Source: Pilosibacter fragilis (GTDB taxonomy: Bacteria > Bacillota > Clostridia > Lachnospirales > Lachnospiraceae). Taken from it: DNA of 64,000 nucleotides. How positions within the stretch are numbered: position 1 is the stretch's first letter; each line of letters starts with the position of its first letter. The position numbers and the translations under genes are program-made. The notes beneath the pieces were generated by a model, which searched no databases, was not told where the DNA came from, and worked only from the letters and a program-made list of their open reading frames with translations. Of this stretch, positions 7,371 through 16,996 are shown piece by piece. The stretch spans positions 1-64,000 of the forward strand of contig NZ_JAVYJB010000016.1 in NCBI RefSeq assembly GCF_032490495.1. Reading direction: 5' to 3'.

Positions 7371-8511
7371 CGTTGATCACCACCGTCCCCAGTACCGGCA
7401 CCTGCTGCAATGCAGATGTCTCTGTAAGCTTCAGATCTCCGCTGACGCCGTTGATCTTTACATTGGACACATTGACAACATCCTGGATCGTCAGGATGGA
7501 ATAGATGATCCTGGACGCGTAGACTGTGACCGCATACGTGATCTGATGGGATTTTATAGCATCTCCCCATGCTTTACAGAGCGTATCCAGATATTCCTGA
7601 ATCTTCTGCCTGATCTGATTTTTATAGGTTTCAACACCGTTCGGCATCGTCTCTACAAAATCAATGTCACATGTAATATTTAAAGTCAGCGCTGTCCCCG
7701 TTGTGATCGTCACAGCCGCGCCGATCGGTGCGATCCCATATCCGTCTGCGGATGGTGCGCTGCCGCCATCTTCCGGCGGGCAGATGATATTCTGAACCTT
7801 CTGGACTGTAGCCGGAAGAGCCGGCCGGAGATCATCCCCGAGGATACTGCAGAGAACAGTCCCGCCGCCCTTCCATGCCGGATATACCTGCACAGCTCCG
7901 ACTCCTTCGATGGAAAGGATCTCATTTTTGTAAGAGGAGATATTTCCGCCGAATGCAGCGACATCAAACGTCTCATAGAACCGGCTTCTCAGCGCTTCAT
8001 CTGTCTCCTCTTCCGTTCCGGCCATGATGATATCTCCCAGAACTGCGGATGTAAGATTTTCCACCGGCGTGATTGGAAGCAGATCCCCGGAATAGTTGTT
8101 TCCGGATGTTCCCGCATCCTTGCACTGCATCGCATAGACATATTCCGTTCCACCTCCGGAGATCCGATCTCCGGTCACGAAGATCTGGGAATCCGCCCCG
8201 TTGATCGTCTTGAATTCCGATCCGGATGGAACTGCGGTGTTAAAGGTTCCTTTCCGGACGGCGGCCGTGGCCTGTTTCCTGGTAAGTCCTCTGGTCTGAA
8301 CGATCTTATCCAGGCAGTCACCGACTGCTGTGGCCGGATAGGCGTTATCCTGGATCTGTTTTAAGATCATGTAAACCCCTTCCAGATACCAGGCCGCCGC
8401 TCCGATCGCAGTCTGGATCATACTGCCTTCCCTGGTATCGATATTGGGATCCACCTGATCCAGCATTTCTTTCTGAATCGCTTCCCTTGTATATCCACTG
8501 AAATCGATCAC
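7363..8511 (-). CDS. Baseplate J-like protein (XkdT type)
   Basis: 382 aa. Start MIDFSGYTREAIQKEMLDQV and the central GSEFKTINGADSQIFVTG, ENLTSAVLGDI motifs are characteristic of baseplate J/gp47 wedge proteins of contractile tails. Overlaps neighbours at both ends (4 bp upstream, 8 bp downstream). Confidence 0.88.
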   Translation of the reverse strand: MIDFSGYTREAIQKEMLDQVDPNIDTREGSMIQTAIGAAAWYLEGVYMILKQIQDNAYPATAVGDCLDKIVQTRGLTRKQATAAVRKGTFNTAVPSGSEFKTINGADSQIFVTGDRISGGGTEYVYAMQCKDAGTSGNNYSGDLLPITPVENLTSAVLGDIIMAGTEEETDEALRSRFYETFDVAAFGGNISSYKNEILSIEGVGAVQVYPAWKGGGTVLCSILGDDLRPALPATVQKVQNIICPPEDGGSAPSADGYGIAPIGAAVTITTGTALTLNITCDIDFVETMPNGVETYKNQIRQKIQEYLDTLCKAWGDAIKSHQITYAVTVYASRIIYSILTIQDVVNVSNVKINGVSGDLKLTETSALQQVPVLGTVVINGE

Positions 8512-8909
8512 ACACTCACCTCCTCCGTCAATGTTCCATATACCGTTTTCACATCAAAGCTGCAGCTCAGCTCTCCCGGTACTTTTTCCGTAAACACAAA
8601 ATTTTCAACCGCAAGGATCCGGCTGTCTCCGGAAAATGCATCTTCGATCCGGCGGGGAAGTTCACTCTCGATATAATCCCGTTCTTCTCCCACCAGGCTC
8701 TCCAATTCACTCCCGAAATCAGACGAATAGATCTGCCACCGGAACCGCTCATTCTGAAGGATGATCTCCACAGCCTGACGCATTGCAGGAAGTCCCTCGT
8801 CCATGCCGGCAATCTGTTTCGATGACCAGTCGATCAGGAATGTCCTTGTCGGTTTTTCCACATACTGCAGGGTCACATCGAGCCCCACACCTTCCGGTAA
8901 TACTGCCAT
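8508..8909 (-). CDS. XkdS-like (DUF2634) baseplate wedge protein
   Basis: 133 aa from ATG 8909, which has AAGGAGG upstream; a longer frame to 8966 lacks a site. The sequence PTRTFLIDWSSKQIAGMDEGLPAMRQAVEIIL resembles the gp25/DUF2634 lysozyme-like wedge family. Position before the J-like gene supports this. Confidence 0.8.
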   Translation of the reverse strand: MAVLPEGVGLDVTLQYVEKPTRTFLIDWSSKQIAGMDEGLPAMRQAVEIILQNERFRWQIYSSDFGSELESLVGEERDYIESELPRRIEDAFSGDSRILAVENFVFTEKVPGELSCSFDVKTVYGTLTEEVSV

Positions 8910-8919
8910 GATGACCTCC

Positions 8920-9231
8920 TTATGTAATCTTTGATAATACAATAAACTGCTGCCCTTTTTGCACACGGAGCAGAAGGACCTTGTCTCCCGCCTTTAACCC
9001 TTCCGTAACCGTTACGGTTCCGCCGGCGCCGCCCTTCACCTGTTCCGTCCGCTCGATGACGTTGCTTGTCAGGATCAGCGCATTCCCGGAGATCGGCGGC
9101 AGGGAAGTATCTGTCTGGATCGTGAGCGGAGAGGTCTTTATGACGGTCCCTGTAGCCTTGTCCGTCATTTTTATCGCATTCACATAGTTTTTTACGATCT
9201 CCTGAATAACTCCAAGAAGTTCCGTCGTCAT
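8920..9231 (-). CDS. XkdR-like (DUF2577) tail protein
   Basis: 103 aa, small beta-rich protein ending GDKVLLLRVQKGQQFIVLSKI, typical of DUF2577 OB-fold baseplate proteins that follow XkdQ. Overlaps the upstream gene by 4 bp. Confidence 0.75.
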   Translation of the reverse strand: MTTELLGVIQEIVKNYVNAIKMTDKATGTVIKTSPLTIQTDTSLPPISGNALILTSNVIERTEQVKGGAGGTVTVTEGLKAGDKVLLLRVQKGQQFIVLSKIT

Positions 9232-10244
9232 ACGATGCTCACACCTCCCAGCTGTTCAAATGATTTCACTTCGATCTGCATGGTATGGTCCTCTCCTTCC
9301 CATTTCTGCGTCACCTTCTCAGCGAGAAGCAGTCTGGAAACAGCGAGGTCCTCAATATCTCCGATCTTGACCGGAAGGATCATACCGGCACGAATTTCCG
9401 GAATTCCGATAGCTTCCAGCTTCAACGTCTGAAGAACCCGGTTGTAATACTGGAGATATGCCTCACACATCTTGTCGATCTGCGCTTCATTCAGGTTCTC
9501 ATCCACCTCATCATAATACTGGAGCAGTCCCCACTTTTTGATGGTATCGGTGTCTTCATGTACGTACACGTCAGTGCGTCCGCTCTTTTCGTTCTTCCGT
9601 ACGAGCTTCACACGGTTATAGGTATCTGAGTCGATATCACGCTTATACGTGTAATCTGTCACCAGACTGCCATCTCCTACCATTGTGTTCGTAAACCAGT
9701 TTTTCGCCTCCACAAGCGTCAATTCTCCGGCTTTATCGTACAGAATGAAGATCTTTCCGGTCTGAACGATCGTCTCTGACAGCGCGTCGAATATAATGTT
9801 CAGACAGTCTTCATCTTCTTTCAAGAACGTCGGGAACACATATCCGGTTTTCTCCAGTGTTCCAACCGTCAAGCCAAAATCTCCGGCGATCCGGGTGAGG
9901 ATCTGTTCAAAGCTCATGTTGTCGAGGGAATAGCTGGCATTTGACTTCAAATATCGAAGCTGATCATAAGCGGTATAAGAAGTCTCCCCATCCCGCGTCC
10001 GCTCGATCGTAAATACGAACCCTTTAAACAGCTTCATGCCATTCACCAGGTACTCCACGGAGCTTCCCTCCGGGATCCCGATTGAGCCATCCTCAAGACA
10101 GGTAAATTTCAGCTTTCCGGGAGAATCCATCCGGTTTGTCGTGAATTCGATCTCCCGGACCACCTCTATGTATTCCATGATCGTCAGCTGTTCCGATCCA
10201 TCCGGCGCCTTTCCCCTGATCTGAATCTGCAGTGATTTTTCCAT
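9228..10244 (-). CDS. XkdQ-like baseplate hub protein
   Basis: 338 aa, one complete frame between the LysM gene and DUF2577 gene. Contains a gpD/gp27-like hub pattern (FEQILTRIAGDFGLTVGTLEKTGYV, TLVEAKNWF, YTYKRDIDSDTYNRVKLV). The hub joins tube end and baseplate. Confidence 0.82.
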   Translation of the reverse strand: MEKSLQIQIRGKAPDGSEQLTIMEYIEVVREIEFTTNRMDSPGKLKFTCLEDGSIGIPEGSSVEYLVNGMKLFKGFVFTIERTRDGETSYTAYDQLRYLKSNASYSLDNMSFEQILTRIAGDFGLTVGTLEKTGYVFPTFLKEDEDCLNIIFDALSETIVQTGKIFILYDKAGELTLVEAKNWFTNTMVGDGSLVTDYTYKRDIDSDTYNRVKLVRKNEKSGRTDVYVHEDTDTIKKWGLLQYYDEVDENLNEAQIDKMCEAYLQYYNRVLQTLKLEAIGIPEIRAGMILPVKIGDIEDLAVSRLLLAEKVTQKWEGEDHTMQIEVKSFEQLGGVSIV

Positions 10245-10250
10245 TGCTCA

Positions 10251-10958
10251 TCACCCCGTAATCTGCAGCTGGCTTTCCTGTACCCATCCATAGGATCCGA
10301 CATGGACCGGATATGGATTTCCGGAAACGATCCGCGTCACCGTAGTGCTCAGGTTGTTTGCCGTTCCATGTGGTCTCCCCCCATAGCTGTCATAGCAGTA
10401 TTCCCCGTTTACGATCACCGCGGCACCGACACGAAGAACCGGGGATTCCACCGCCCTCGGAGTCTCTGTAGACGCCTCGGCGCTTGCCTGCCCTGCGGCC
10501 GGAGTCTTTAAGATCGAGACGACCTTCGGTGCATGGGAACGATACTCCTGCAATTCCAGGCTGTAATAGATATCTTTGGGTTCCCCGCCCTTATCCTTCG
10601 TCTCAAAGTTTGAAACAATACATTTCATATTGGTGTCGGATCCTCCGGACCTTGTAATGATCAGCCGGCAGATCTGCTTTTTCTTCAATGCATTTTCAAA
10701 GTATTTCAGATAATAGGATGGTGCTTTTGCCCCGCTGTTCACATATACAGCACTCCGATCTCCCGGGAAAAAGGATTCCCAGGATACCTCTTTTAAAGAT
10801 GGCTTCCTGGGAACCACGATCTCACCCACACCGATGACATCATACGTTTTATGGTCTGTCGGATTTTTTATTTCAATCTCTTCCGGGTTTACCGGGAGTT
10901 TTATCTTCTTTCCGGCAAATACCAGATAGATCGAACATCTGATTTTTAATTTTGCCAT
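10251..10958 (-). CDS. XkdP-like LysM-region tail protein with C-terminal SH3-like module
   Basis: 235 aa; ATG 10958 has AAAGGAG upstream (two residues earlier a GTG is possible). Residues 1-150 match the PBSX XkdP family (LPVNPEEIEIKNPTDHKTYDV). The last 60 residues (VIVNGEYCYDSYGGRPHG, ending YPVHVGSYGWVQESQLQI) form an SH3/cell-wall-type module found in many such proteins in place of LysM. Probably the tail tip chaperone or peptidoglycan contact. Confidence 0.8.
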   Translation of the reverse strand: MAKLKIRCSIYLVFAGKKIKLPVNPEEIEIKNPTDHKTYDVIGVGEIVVPRKPSLKEVSWESFFPGDRSAVYVNSGAKAPSYYLKYFENALKKKQICRLIITRSGGSDTNMKCIVSNFETKDKGGEPKDIYYSLELQEYRSHAPKVVSILKTPAAGQASAEASTETPRAVESPVLRVGAAVIVNGEYCYDSYGGRPHGTANNLSTTVTRIVSGNPYPVHVGSYGWVQESQLQITG

Positions 10959-10974
10959 GAACACACTCCTTTCA

Positions 10975-13050
10975 TCATCCGTGCGATACCGATGTCTGGG
11001 AGTTCATCTGCTCGATGAGCATCTTCCGGATATAATCCGTGACATCATCAGCCGTCAGATTTCCTCCGGCGGATTCCGGAACCGTCACATGGATCTCAGG
11101 TGCCAGAGTCTTTAATTCGATTTTGTTCATATACCGGCGTTCCGCAAGATCCCGGTAGATCTTCAGGTCTTCATCCGACAGCTTGATATCATCCACCTTG
11201 CCGACTTTTCCAACCTTTGCAACATTGTCAATATTTCCATTTCCGAGTCCCGAAAGGTCCAGATCACCAAAGCTCCCCGCAAGTTTTCCGATATCAAGAT
11301 CCAGGTTATCCAGTTTGGAGCCGAGATTTGCACCATAGTTTCCCCATTCTGCCGCTGTAGCACCGATATCAAGGTTTGCCATCCGCTTAATCTGGATTGC
11401 ATTCTCTCCAAAGGTATCGTCTACCCAGCCAGATAGTTTTCCACGGAAGCCACTCACAGCCCCCTGAAGATGAGAACCTGTCAGTGCATCGATCGCACCT
11501 GCCACAGTTTCTACCATACTGAGGATCGTATCCAATGCATTCGAAAACAGATGTGCAATAGCAGCAACCGGATCGTTAAATACATTCGCGAAGAACTCTG
11601 CAAACGAAGCGATCACATTCCAGAGTGTGGCAAATACATTGTAGCCAACTGCATAGATCATTCCGAATACCTGTCCGACCCAGCCGCCGACTTCCTGCAT
11701 CCCGATTCCAAACTGCTGTGCTGCGATCAATGCTCCCGCAAACAACGCCAAAAGAAGCAGAAGCGGCCAGTTCGAGGCCGCCCACGAAGCCATGTGAATT
11801 CCTGCCGCCGCGGCACTTCCAAGCGCCGCCTGGATCGCCTGAGCCTTTACAAACAGGAATCCCACTCCCACGGCCGCCAGGATCGGAAGGATCATATCCA
11901 TGTTGTCGGCAACAAAGAGCGCCGCTGATCCGATCCCTGACAGGGCATCCGTTCCGACTTGAGCCATCACGGACAGCAGCGAGATCGCTTCCCCGAGGAT
12001 CTCCTGCCCCTGATCCGTCTGAATAAAGTCGTTCCAGGACTGTGCCATCTGCTTTACTTCATGCTGGACGATATTCTGCGCCTGCGTCATCGCATCCGAT
12101 AGCGTCATCGGGATCGATGCAAACTTCTGATTCGTCTGATCCGCCATATCAAGCAGCGCATTTTTTACGACCGAAGCTGTAACCTTTCCGTCTTCTGCAT
12201 ACTGCTTGATGGATCCGGACGCCCATCCCATACTCTCCTCGATGGTCCTGGCAATTCCCGGAGCCGCCGCCAGGATGGAGTTTAAGTTCTGACCTCGCAG
12301 GACACCAGCCGCCATCGCCTGGGTAAGCTGCACCATCGCATTGCTCTGTTCCTGAGCCGACGCACCGCCGATCTTGAACTGCTTATTCACCTGCTCCGTG
12401 AATGCAATCAGCTCCTGGTTCGAAGAGAATGCATTTCCGGCATTCAGTCCCATCTTTCCGACTGCGTCTGCCGTATCGGAATAAGCCGCTTTGGAACGCA
12501 GTGCCGACTGATAGATCATCTCACTCAGTTCATTCGTTGTCTGAAAGCCGTCGTTCATGAGGTTTAAACGGGCGTTGATCTGAGCCTGGGTGTCAGAGAA
12601 ATCCAGGAAACTACGAACCAGTGTTGTCACACCGGCGGCCGCGGCAATCCTCTTGATCGTACTCAGGAGTTTGCCCGCTTGGTCATTTGTCTTCTGTGTC
12701 TCTCGTCCCAGACGTGACTGGTTTTCGATCGTATCGATCAATGCGGGATTGCCTTCCTTGATTGCTGCTGTCATCTGGTCAAAACTTTTTCCGCTGATAC
12801 TGTTGGCAGCGTCTCCCAATACCTGAAGGGCAGCTCCCTGTTCCTGGATTTTTCCGCTGAGTTCCGTGATCTTTTGATCCAGGGTATTAAACCCGGCTGC
12901 CGCAACCGCATTGGAAGACTGCCCCATCATATTGATGGAGTTGTTGATCCTTTCAGTTGCTCCCACTGCTGACTCACCAAGCGTTAAGAACCGGGTGAAT
13001 GCAGCCGTAAATTCATCCGTCAAAACAAGAGATTCCTGTATTTTACCCAT
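10975..13050 (-). CDS. Tape measure protein
   Basis: 691 aa, the longest tail gene, between the frameshifted chaperone pair and the LysM protein. The N-terminal half has the TMP domain signature QEQSNAMVQLTQAMAAGVLR, preceded by long helices; residues 380-470 hold several hydrophobic helices (MDMILPILAAVGVGFLFV, PLLLLLALFAGALIAAQQ). It sets tail length and is ejected with DNA. Confidence 0.9.
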   Translation of the reverse strand: MGKIQESLVLTDEFTAAFTRFLTLGESAVGATERINNSINMMGQSSNAVAAAGFNTLDQKITELSGKIQEQGAALQVLGDAANSISGKSFDQMTAAIKEGNPALIDTIENQSRLGRETQKTNDQAGKLLSTIKRIAAAAGVTTLVRSFLDFSDTQAQINARLNLMNDGFQTTNELSEMIYQSALRSKAAYSDTADAVGKMGLNAGNAFSSNQELIAFTEQVNKQFKIGGASAQEQSNAMVQLTQAMAAGVLRGQNLNSILAAAPGIARTIEESMGWASGSIKQYAEDGKVTASVVKNALLDMADQTNQKFASIPMTLSDAMTQAQNIVQHEVKQMAQSWNDFIQTDQGQEILGEAISLLSVMAQVGTDALSGIGSAALFVADNMDMILPILAAVGVGFLFVKAQAIQAALGSAAAAGIHMASWAASNWPLLLLLALFAGALIAAQQFGIGMQEVGGWVGQVFGMIYAVGYNVFATLWNVIASFAEFFANVFNDPVAAIAHLFSNALDTILSMVETVAGAIDALTGSHLQGAVSGFRGKLSGWVDDTFGENAIQIKRMANLDIGATAAEWGNYGANLGSKLDNLDLDIGKLAGSFGDLDLSGLGNGNIDNVAKVGKVGKVDDIKLSDEDLKIYRDLAERRYMNKIELKTLAPEIHVTVPESAGGNLTADDVTDYIRKMLIEQMNSQTSVSHG

Positions 13051-13063
13051 TCACACCACCTCC

Positions 13064-13602
13064 TCACTTGTTCTTCATCTCTTCCGACAACCGATCCATC
13101 ATTGTAAACATAAGAATCTTTTCCCTCAATGGCCGTTTCTCAAAGTCTTCCGGGAAGATTCCAAGGGAGACAAAAGCAAAATAGCTTGTTTCTGTCTCCC
13201 AGTCTCCTCCCTCTAAAAGTTTTTTGCGGCATTCTTCAGCTCGCTTGCCATCTTGACATCGTTGATCTCAGAAACCGCATCCATGACAAGATTCTTTTCC
13301 CCGATCGTGAACATGAGGCCCGGCACCTCTGTCGGGTCCATGACACCGTAAAAACTGCAAAGTTCTGCATCCTTGAGATTCGGTGTCTCCATGCAGGTCA
13401 CGATCATCTCATCTATATAAGTCGCATTGTTAAAAACACCTTTTACAGTGTTTCTTTTTACGATCCTATCATTTTCCTTCGGTGTGATCGCCTTCACAAT
13501 GAACGGGATCTTCTCCCCTTTCTCATCCTTAAAGTTTTCCAGATAAAACTCTTTCGTCTTTCCGGCCGGAACCGGTCTTAAGTATGCTCCTAAATTTCCC
13601 AT
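13064..13602 (-). CDS. Tail assembly chaperone GT fusion, made by -1 frameshift
   Basis: The zero-frame XkdN-like protein (stop 13213-13215) ends ...NAAKNF. Slipping -1 at A-AAA-AAC (13225-13219) continues as KKLLEGGDWETETSYFAF and ends at TGA 13066-13064, adding about 50 residues. This is the G/GT layout conserved upstream of tape measure genes in tailed phages; the fusion is needed in small amounts for tail assembly. Confidence 0.8.
13213..13602 (-). CDS. XkdN-like tail assembly chaperone (zero-frame product G)
   Basis: 129 aa between tail tube and tape measure genes. Sequence (GKTKEFYLENFKDEKGEKIP, MDPTEVPGLMFTIGEKNLVM) fits the phage XkdN-like family. Most ribosomes stop at 13213; the slippery heptamer just before the stop yields the GT fusion. 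Confidence 0.85.
   Translation of the reverse strand: MGNLGAYLRPVPAGKTKEFYLENFKDEKGEKIPFIVKAITPKENDRIVKRNTVKGVFNNATYIDEMIVTCMETPNLKDAELCSFYGVMDPTEVPGLMFTIGEKNLVMDAVSEINDVKMASELKNAAKNF
13219..13225 (-). promoter_or_regulatory. -1 ribosomal frameshift site A AAA AAC
   Basis: The heptamer is in the canonical codon phase (GCA AAA AAC TTT TAG). The stop follows one codon later, and the -1 frame is open to 13064. Confidence 0.85.
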
Positions 13603-13613
13603 GATCTTTCCTC

Positions 13614-14096
13614 CTATTTTCCTAACTGTGACGGCTGGCTGTTAAATGATTTCAGTACCTCAAAATCGCTGAATGTGAACTCGATATCGATCTGAAGGCT
13701 CTCCGCAGAATCATCCAGGATCGCGATCGGAATCTTCTTTAAGATGACGTTATAGAGCACAACGGTCTGGGTCCCCAGCGAAGATGCTGGATCATCGTTC
13801 GTGATCTGGAAGTTGATCGTCGGGAACTTTCCGGTCCTCTTAAACTCGGATAACAATTTTAAAAAGGTCGGGGTTCCATAATAGATCGTAGCCGATCCGG
13901 AATACTTTAATCCTTTGACCTTTTCCTGTTCTGTCAGCGCTCCGACAACCTTAAACTCACCCGTCTGGACCTCAGCGTTGGAGTTAAATTTCTTCAGTCC
14001 AAACAGAAGCTCATTGCTTCCATTGATCACAGTAAACGCTTTTCCGGCCGCGCCGCGGTAGGAATCCTGCGCAAGTAAATATCCTTCATTTGCCAT
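13614..14096 (-). CDS. Tail tube protein (XkdM-like)
   Basis: 160 aa immediately after the sheath gene. Starts MANEGYLLAQDSYRGAAGKA and has alternating beta pattern typical of XkdM/gp19 tube monomers. Forms the inner tube of the contractile tail. Confidence 0.88.
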   Translation of the reverse strand: MANEGYLLAQDSYRGAAGKAFTVINGSNELLFGLKKFNSNAEVQTGEFKVVGALTEQEKVKGLKYSGSATIYYGTPTFLKLLSEFKRTGKFPTINFQITNDDPASSLGTQTVVLYNVILKKIPIAILDDSAESLQIDIEFTFSDFEVLKSFNSQPSQLGK

Positions 14097-14109
14097 TCTT
14101 TACACCTCC

Positions 14110-15468
14110 TTATTCGCTGTCAGAATTGGCGGATACATTGACGGTCATGTAGATCTTCTCGATGCTGTCCACCGGCTGGATCGCCACGTTTACAACAACG
14201 GCATCGATCTCGTTTCCGGCCAGGACTTCCACATCATCCGGGACAAAGTTCTGCACGCCTCCGTTTGCCTGCATCTCATTCAGATATCCGACGATCCAGC
14301 CTTTTAAAAGGTTTCTTCCATCGTCGTTGTTGTTGGTCTTCCCGATGTAGTACAGCGAGAACTGTTTATACACATCGTTACAGAACTGATTTAAGACACG
14401 CATCACGCGGTTCTTCGCAAAACATTTCTGTTTATCCACGGTGAAGCTGGTCAGCGTGTTGATATCCGTGCAAACTTTGACCGCATCAAAGGTATCAATG
14501 AACACGAGCTTGCCCTTTTGAATGGCTTCCTCGATCTCCGTATCGGTCAGCTTCGGACTTGCCTCCACTGCATTCGGATATCTGGAATATGTCAGGGACT
14601 GATTATACGGAGCACCTGCCTCCGCTCCGCCAAGCCACCAGGTTACCTGCTGCGGAGTCAGCACTGTACCATCAGAGAGCTTAACGCCGTTTCCGACCGA
14701 GATCACCCACTCGGTATTGCTGTCCTCTGCTCCGGCCATGACGGCCTGGCACTTCCGACCGACACGCTCAGAAATCCGCTTTACAAAGGACGCATATGCT
14801 TCGAGCACAACCGACTCTGTCCCGTCGTACACCACGATATCGAACGTGTATTTTTCCAATGCTGTCAGGAATGCGGAATAATCTGCATTAGCGACCGTCG
14901 GATCCACACCGCCACTCAGAGCTGTTCCGGCTGTCTCCGTGAACGTGTTTCCGGTTCCCGAGAATGTTACCCAGGCATTCGCAGAAAGTGCAGAAAGTGC
15001 AGTTACTGTCTGTTCATCCACTGTCCGTCCATCCACGACCGTAGATACCACATAGGTTCCGCCTGTGTCCGGATCTTCCTGGACGATCATCGTGATATCA
15101 TTTCCGCGGATGCCTTCATACAGTGCTGTCACCGATAAGGCACCGATCGTTCCGGATGCCTTGACGCCGCCGGTTCCCTTCGGACGATATAACAGGATCT
15201 TGATCGGCCCCGGTATGGTATCGCTGCCCTTCATCATTTCCTTAAGGAATAACGCTTTCTCATTTGTGACATCATAGCCGATATACGGAGTCAGGTCTTC
15301 TCCCGGAATGATCGTCTGAATGACCTCACAGGGTCCCCAGGAAAGCGGCTCTGCGATCGCCACAATTCCCTTTTCTCCGATACTTGCAGAAAGATTCCCG
15401 CTTGATTTCGTATTGATATACACGCCCGGCCGGACCTTATTCTGACTCATCCATGTTCCACCTGCCAT
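14110..15468 (-). CDS. Contractile tail sheath protein (XkdK-like)
   Basis: 452 aa, AAAGGAGG before ATG 15468. MSQNKVRPGVYINTKSSG at the N-terminus and the C-terminal NRVMRVLNQFCNDVYKQFSL, QPVDSIEKIYMTVNV are characteristic of XkdK sheath subunits. Establishes the phage as a myovirus-type. Confidence 0.93.
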   Translation of the reverse strand: MAGGTWMSQNKVRPGVYINTKSSGNLSASIGEKGIVAIAEPLSWGPCEVIQTIIPGEDLTPYIGYDVTNEKALFLKEMMKGSDTIPGPIKILLYRPKGTGGVKASGTIGALSVTALYEGIRGNDITMIVQEDPDTGGTYVVSTVVDGRTVDEQTVTALSALSANAWVTFSGTGNTFTETAGTALSGGVDPTVANADYSAFLTALEKYTFDIVVYDGTESVVLEAYASFVKRISERVGRKCQAVMAGAEDSNTEWVISVGNGVKLSDGTVLTPQQVTWWLGGAEAGAPYNQSLTYSRYPNAVEASPKLTDTEIEEAIQKGKLVFIDTFDAVKVCTDINTLTSFTVDKQKCFAKNRVMRVLNQFCNDVYKQFSLYYIGKTNNNDDGRNLLKGWIVGYLNEMQANGGVQNFVPDDVEVLAGNEIDAVVVNVAIQPVDSIEKIYMTVNVSANSDSE

Positions 15469-15471
15469 GTT

Positions 15472-15657
15472 TTATCTGCCTCCTTTCAAAGCTGTCTCCA
15501 GGGCGTCAACCGCCTCAGAGATCGTGTATTCCGGTTCCTTCAGGATCACCCTGGCGAAATCCGGCTGATATGCCGCAAGACGGCGGCTTTTTAAAAGTTT
15601 CTCTGTGGAGTACTTCTTTTCCTCCGTTTTCTTAGTCGTTTTCTTTGATACCGACAT
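15472..15657 (-). CDS. Small conserved tail-region protein, 61 aa
   Basis: GGAGGAG precedes ATG 15657, inside the end of the upstream gene (26-bp overlap). Basic N-terminus (KKTTKKTEEKKYSTEKLLKS). Commonly seen just before XkdK-type sheath genes; function unknown. Confidence 0.7.
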   Translation of the reverse strand: MSVSKKTTKKTEEKKYSTEKLLKSRRLAAYQPDFARVILKEPEYTISEAVDALETALKGGR

Positions 15658-16090
15658 TGTTCTCCTCCATCTCCTGCATCAGGTTTTCCGTTTCTTCCAC
15701 CAGTATCCGCGTCCGGATATGGAACTGGTAATGCAGCTCTTCATCTTCAATATTCCACTGCTGATCATACACCGGAACCGGAACGCTCTTTCCGCTGCCG
15801 TCTGTGTATGGGAACGGATCCAGATTCCGGTCCAGAAACTCCGCGATCTCATGGATCTTCCGGTTTCCATTTACCAGGTTCCGCTGCTGTACAAAGACAA
15901 GATCCACGCCGAGATCACGGAAATAGTGGTTTCCCACATGCTCCTCGATCGTGGACGGCATGCAGAAAAGAAAGAAGCAGGGAAAACTCGTTCCCTGCTG
16001 GTTTGGGCTGTCATATACCGGATAGTCCGGATATGCTCCGGTAAGCATACCGGCCAGGCTGTCGATCACATGATGTAAGGAAAAGATCAT
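15632..16090 (-). CDS. Tail terminator / completion protein candidate, 152 aa
   Basis: Between a gp10-like protein and the sheath, the usual place of the tail terminator. Mixed alpha/beta (HEIAEFLDRNLDPFPYTDG, HYQFHIRTRILVEETENLMQEM). Overlaps neighbours. Family assignment rests mainly on position. Confidence 0.6.
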   Translation of the reverse strand: MIFSLHHVIDSLAGMLTGAYPDYPVYDSPNQQGTSFPCFFLFCMPSTIEEHVGNHYFRDLGVDLVFVQQRNLVNGNRKIHEIAEFLDRNLDPFPYTDGSGKSVPVPVYDQQWNIEDEELHYQFHIRTRILVEETENLMQEMEENNVGIKEND

Positions 16091-16584
16091 TTGAACGCCT
16101 CCTCTACCCGTTTTTCCAGTTCCGTCCGGACCACATCCCGGTATCTTCCGATTCCTGCCTCTTTCATGTATTTCCCCTGCACATAGCTCGTTTTGGTTCC
16201 GACCATGATACCGCCGGATCCATCCGGACTCCGCTCCAAGAGATTCCCATTGATGATCAGACCCGGAACGAAATGTTTATCGACCCGGTGTCCGTCATTC
16301 ACATAGGATGCGTACTGCATGTTGTTATTGAGTTCCGTCCGGACACTGCCGCCTGTCACGACCGGCGTTGTCACGCTGTCAGTCGCCCAGTGCTGTGCCA
16401 TCTGACCGCTTCGCATGTTGGTGCCGGCCAGTGTTCCGTCATTCGGCGGGGTCTTCTCTGCGGCCACACGGACCGCCTCGATCGTAGCGCCTTCCGCGAC
16501 TTCTGCCATGATCTTCGGGACATTCTCCCCGGCTCTTCTCAGTTCATCCAGGCGTTTTCTCATCTGGCTTCCGAAGCTTGACAT
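16087..16584 (-). CDS. HK97 gp10-like head-tail joining protein
   Basis: 165 aa. FGSQMRKRLDELRRAGENVP followed by EAVRVAAEKTPPNDGTLAGT and a C-terminal RDVVRTELEKRVEEAF match the gp10 neck protein pattern. Overlaps the next gene by 4 bp. Confidence 0.78.
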   Translation of the reverse strand: MSSFGSQMRKRLDELRRAGENVPKIMAEVAEGATIEAVRVAAEKTPPNDGTLAGTNMRSGQMAQHWATDSVTTPVVTGGSVRTELNNNMQYASYVNDGHRVDKHFVPGLIINGNLLERSPDGSGGIMVGTKTSYVQGKYMKEAGIGRYRDVVRTELEKRVEEAFK

Positions 16585-16588
16585 CTGT

Positions 16589-16996
16589 TCACCTCCCGGA
16601 TCCGATCAGGTTTTCTCTTAAGAGTGTCACCTCTTTATGTTCCAGACCTGTGAGCGCACCGCCGATCGGATCGTAATAAACCTGCGGTGGTCCGGCGAGA
16701 TACCGTTCCGGCTCGTTTGCATGACCGGTATTTCCCCCGCGGATCACATACAACTCATCTCCGGCCTGAATGTCCACAGAAAGATCACAGGAGAGTTTAT
16801 CCTCTCCTCTGATCCTGGCGGCATTGTCGGTGGTGCTCGGGCTCCCGGTTCCTGTGTGGTATACGCGGCACGGGATCTTCTCCGCAACCTTTTTCCGTTC
16901 CTGCCTGGAAATACTTCCATCCTTCACAGCAACTACTCGGAAAACGTCCATAAGATCCGTGTACCAGCCTTCAAAAATCGGATTATCAAATAACAT
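16589..16996 (-). CDS. Head-tail connector protein (XkdH-like), 135 aa
   Basis: ATG 16996 with GGGAGG upstream, 11 bp inside the preceding gene; a longer frame to 17035 is shadow. Contains QERKKVAEKIPCRVYHTG and a beta-rich C-terminus, consistent with a minor capsid/stopper protein in this position. Confidence 0.65.
   Translation of the reverse strand: MLFDNPIFEGWYTDLMDVFRVVAVKDGSISRQERKKVAEKIPCRVYHTGTGSPSTTDNAARIRGEDKLSCDLSVDIQAGDELYVIRGGNTGHANEPERYLAGPPQVYYDPIGGALTGLEHKEVTLLRENLIGSGR

Noticed and set aside
14518..15138. 206-codon plus-strand frame opposite the sheath gene
   Set aside because: No ribosome site, composition follows the antisense of the well-supported sheath gene. The same holds for long plus frames at 19466-20173, 20170-20853 and 21830-22603.
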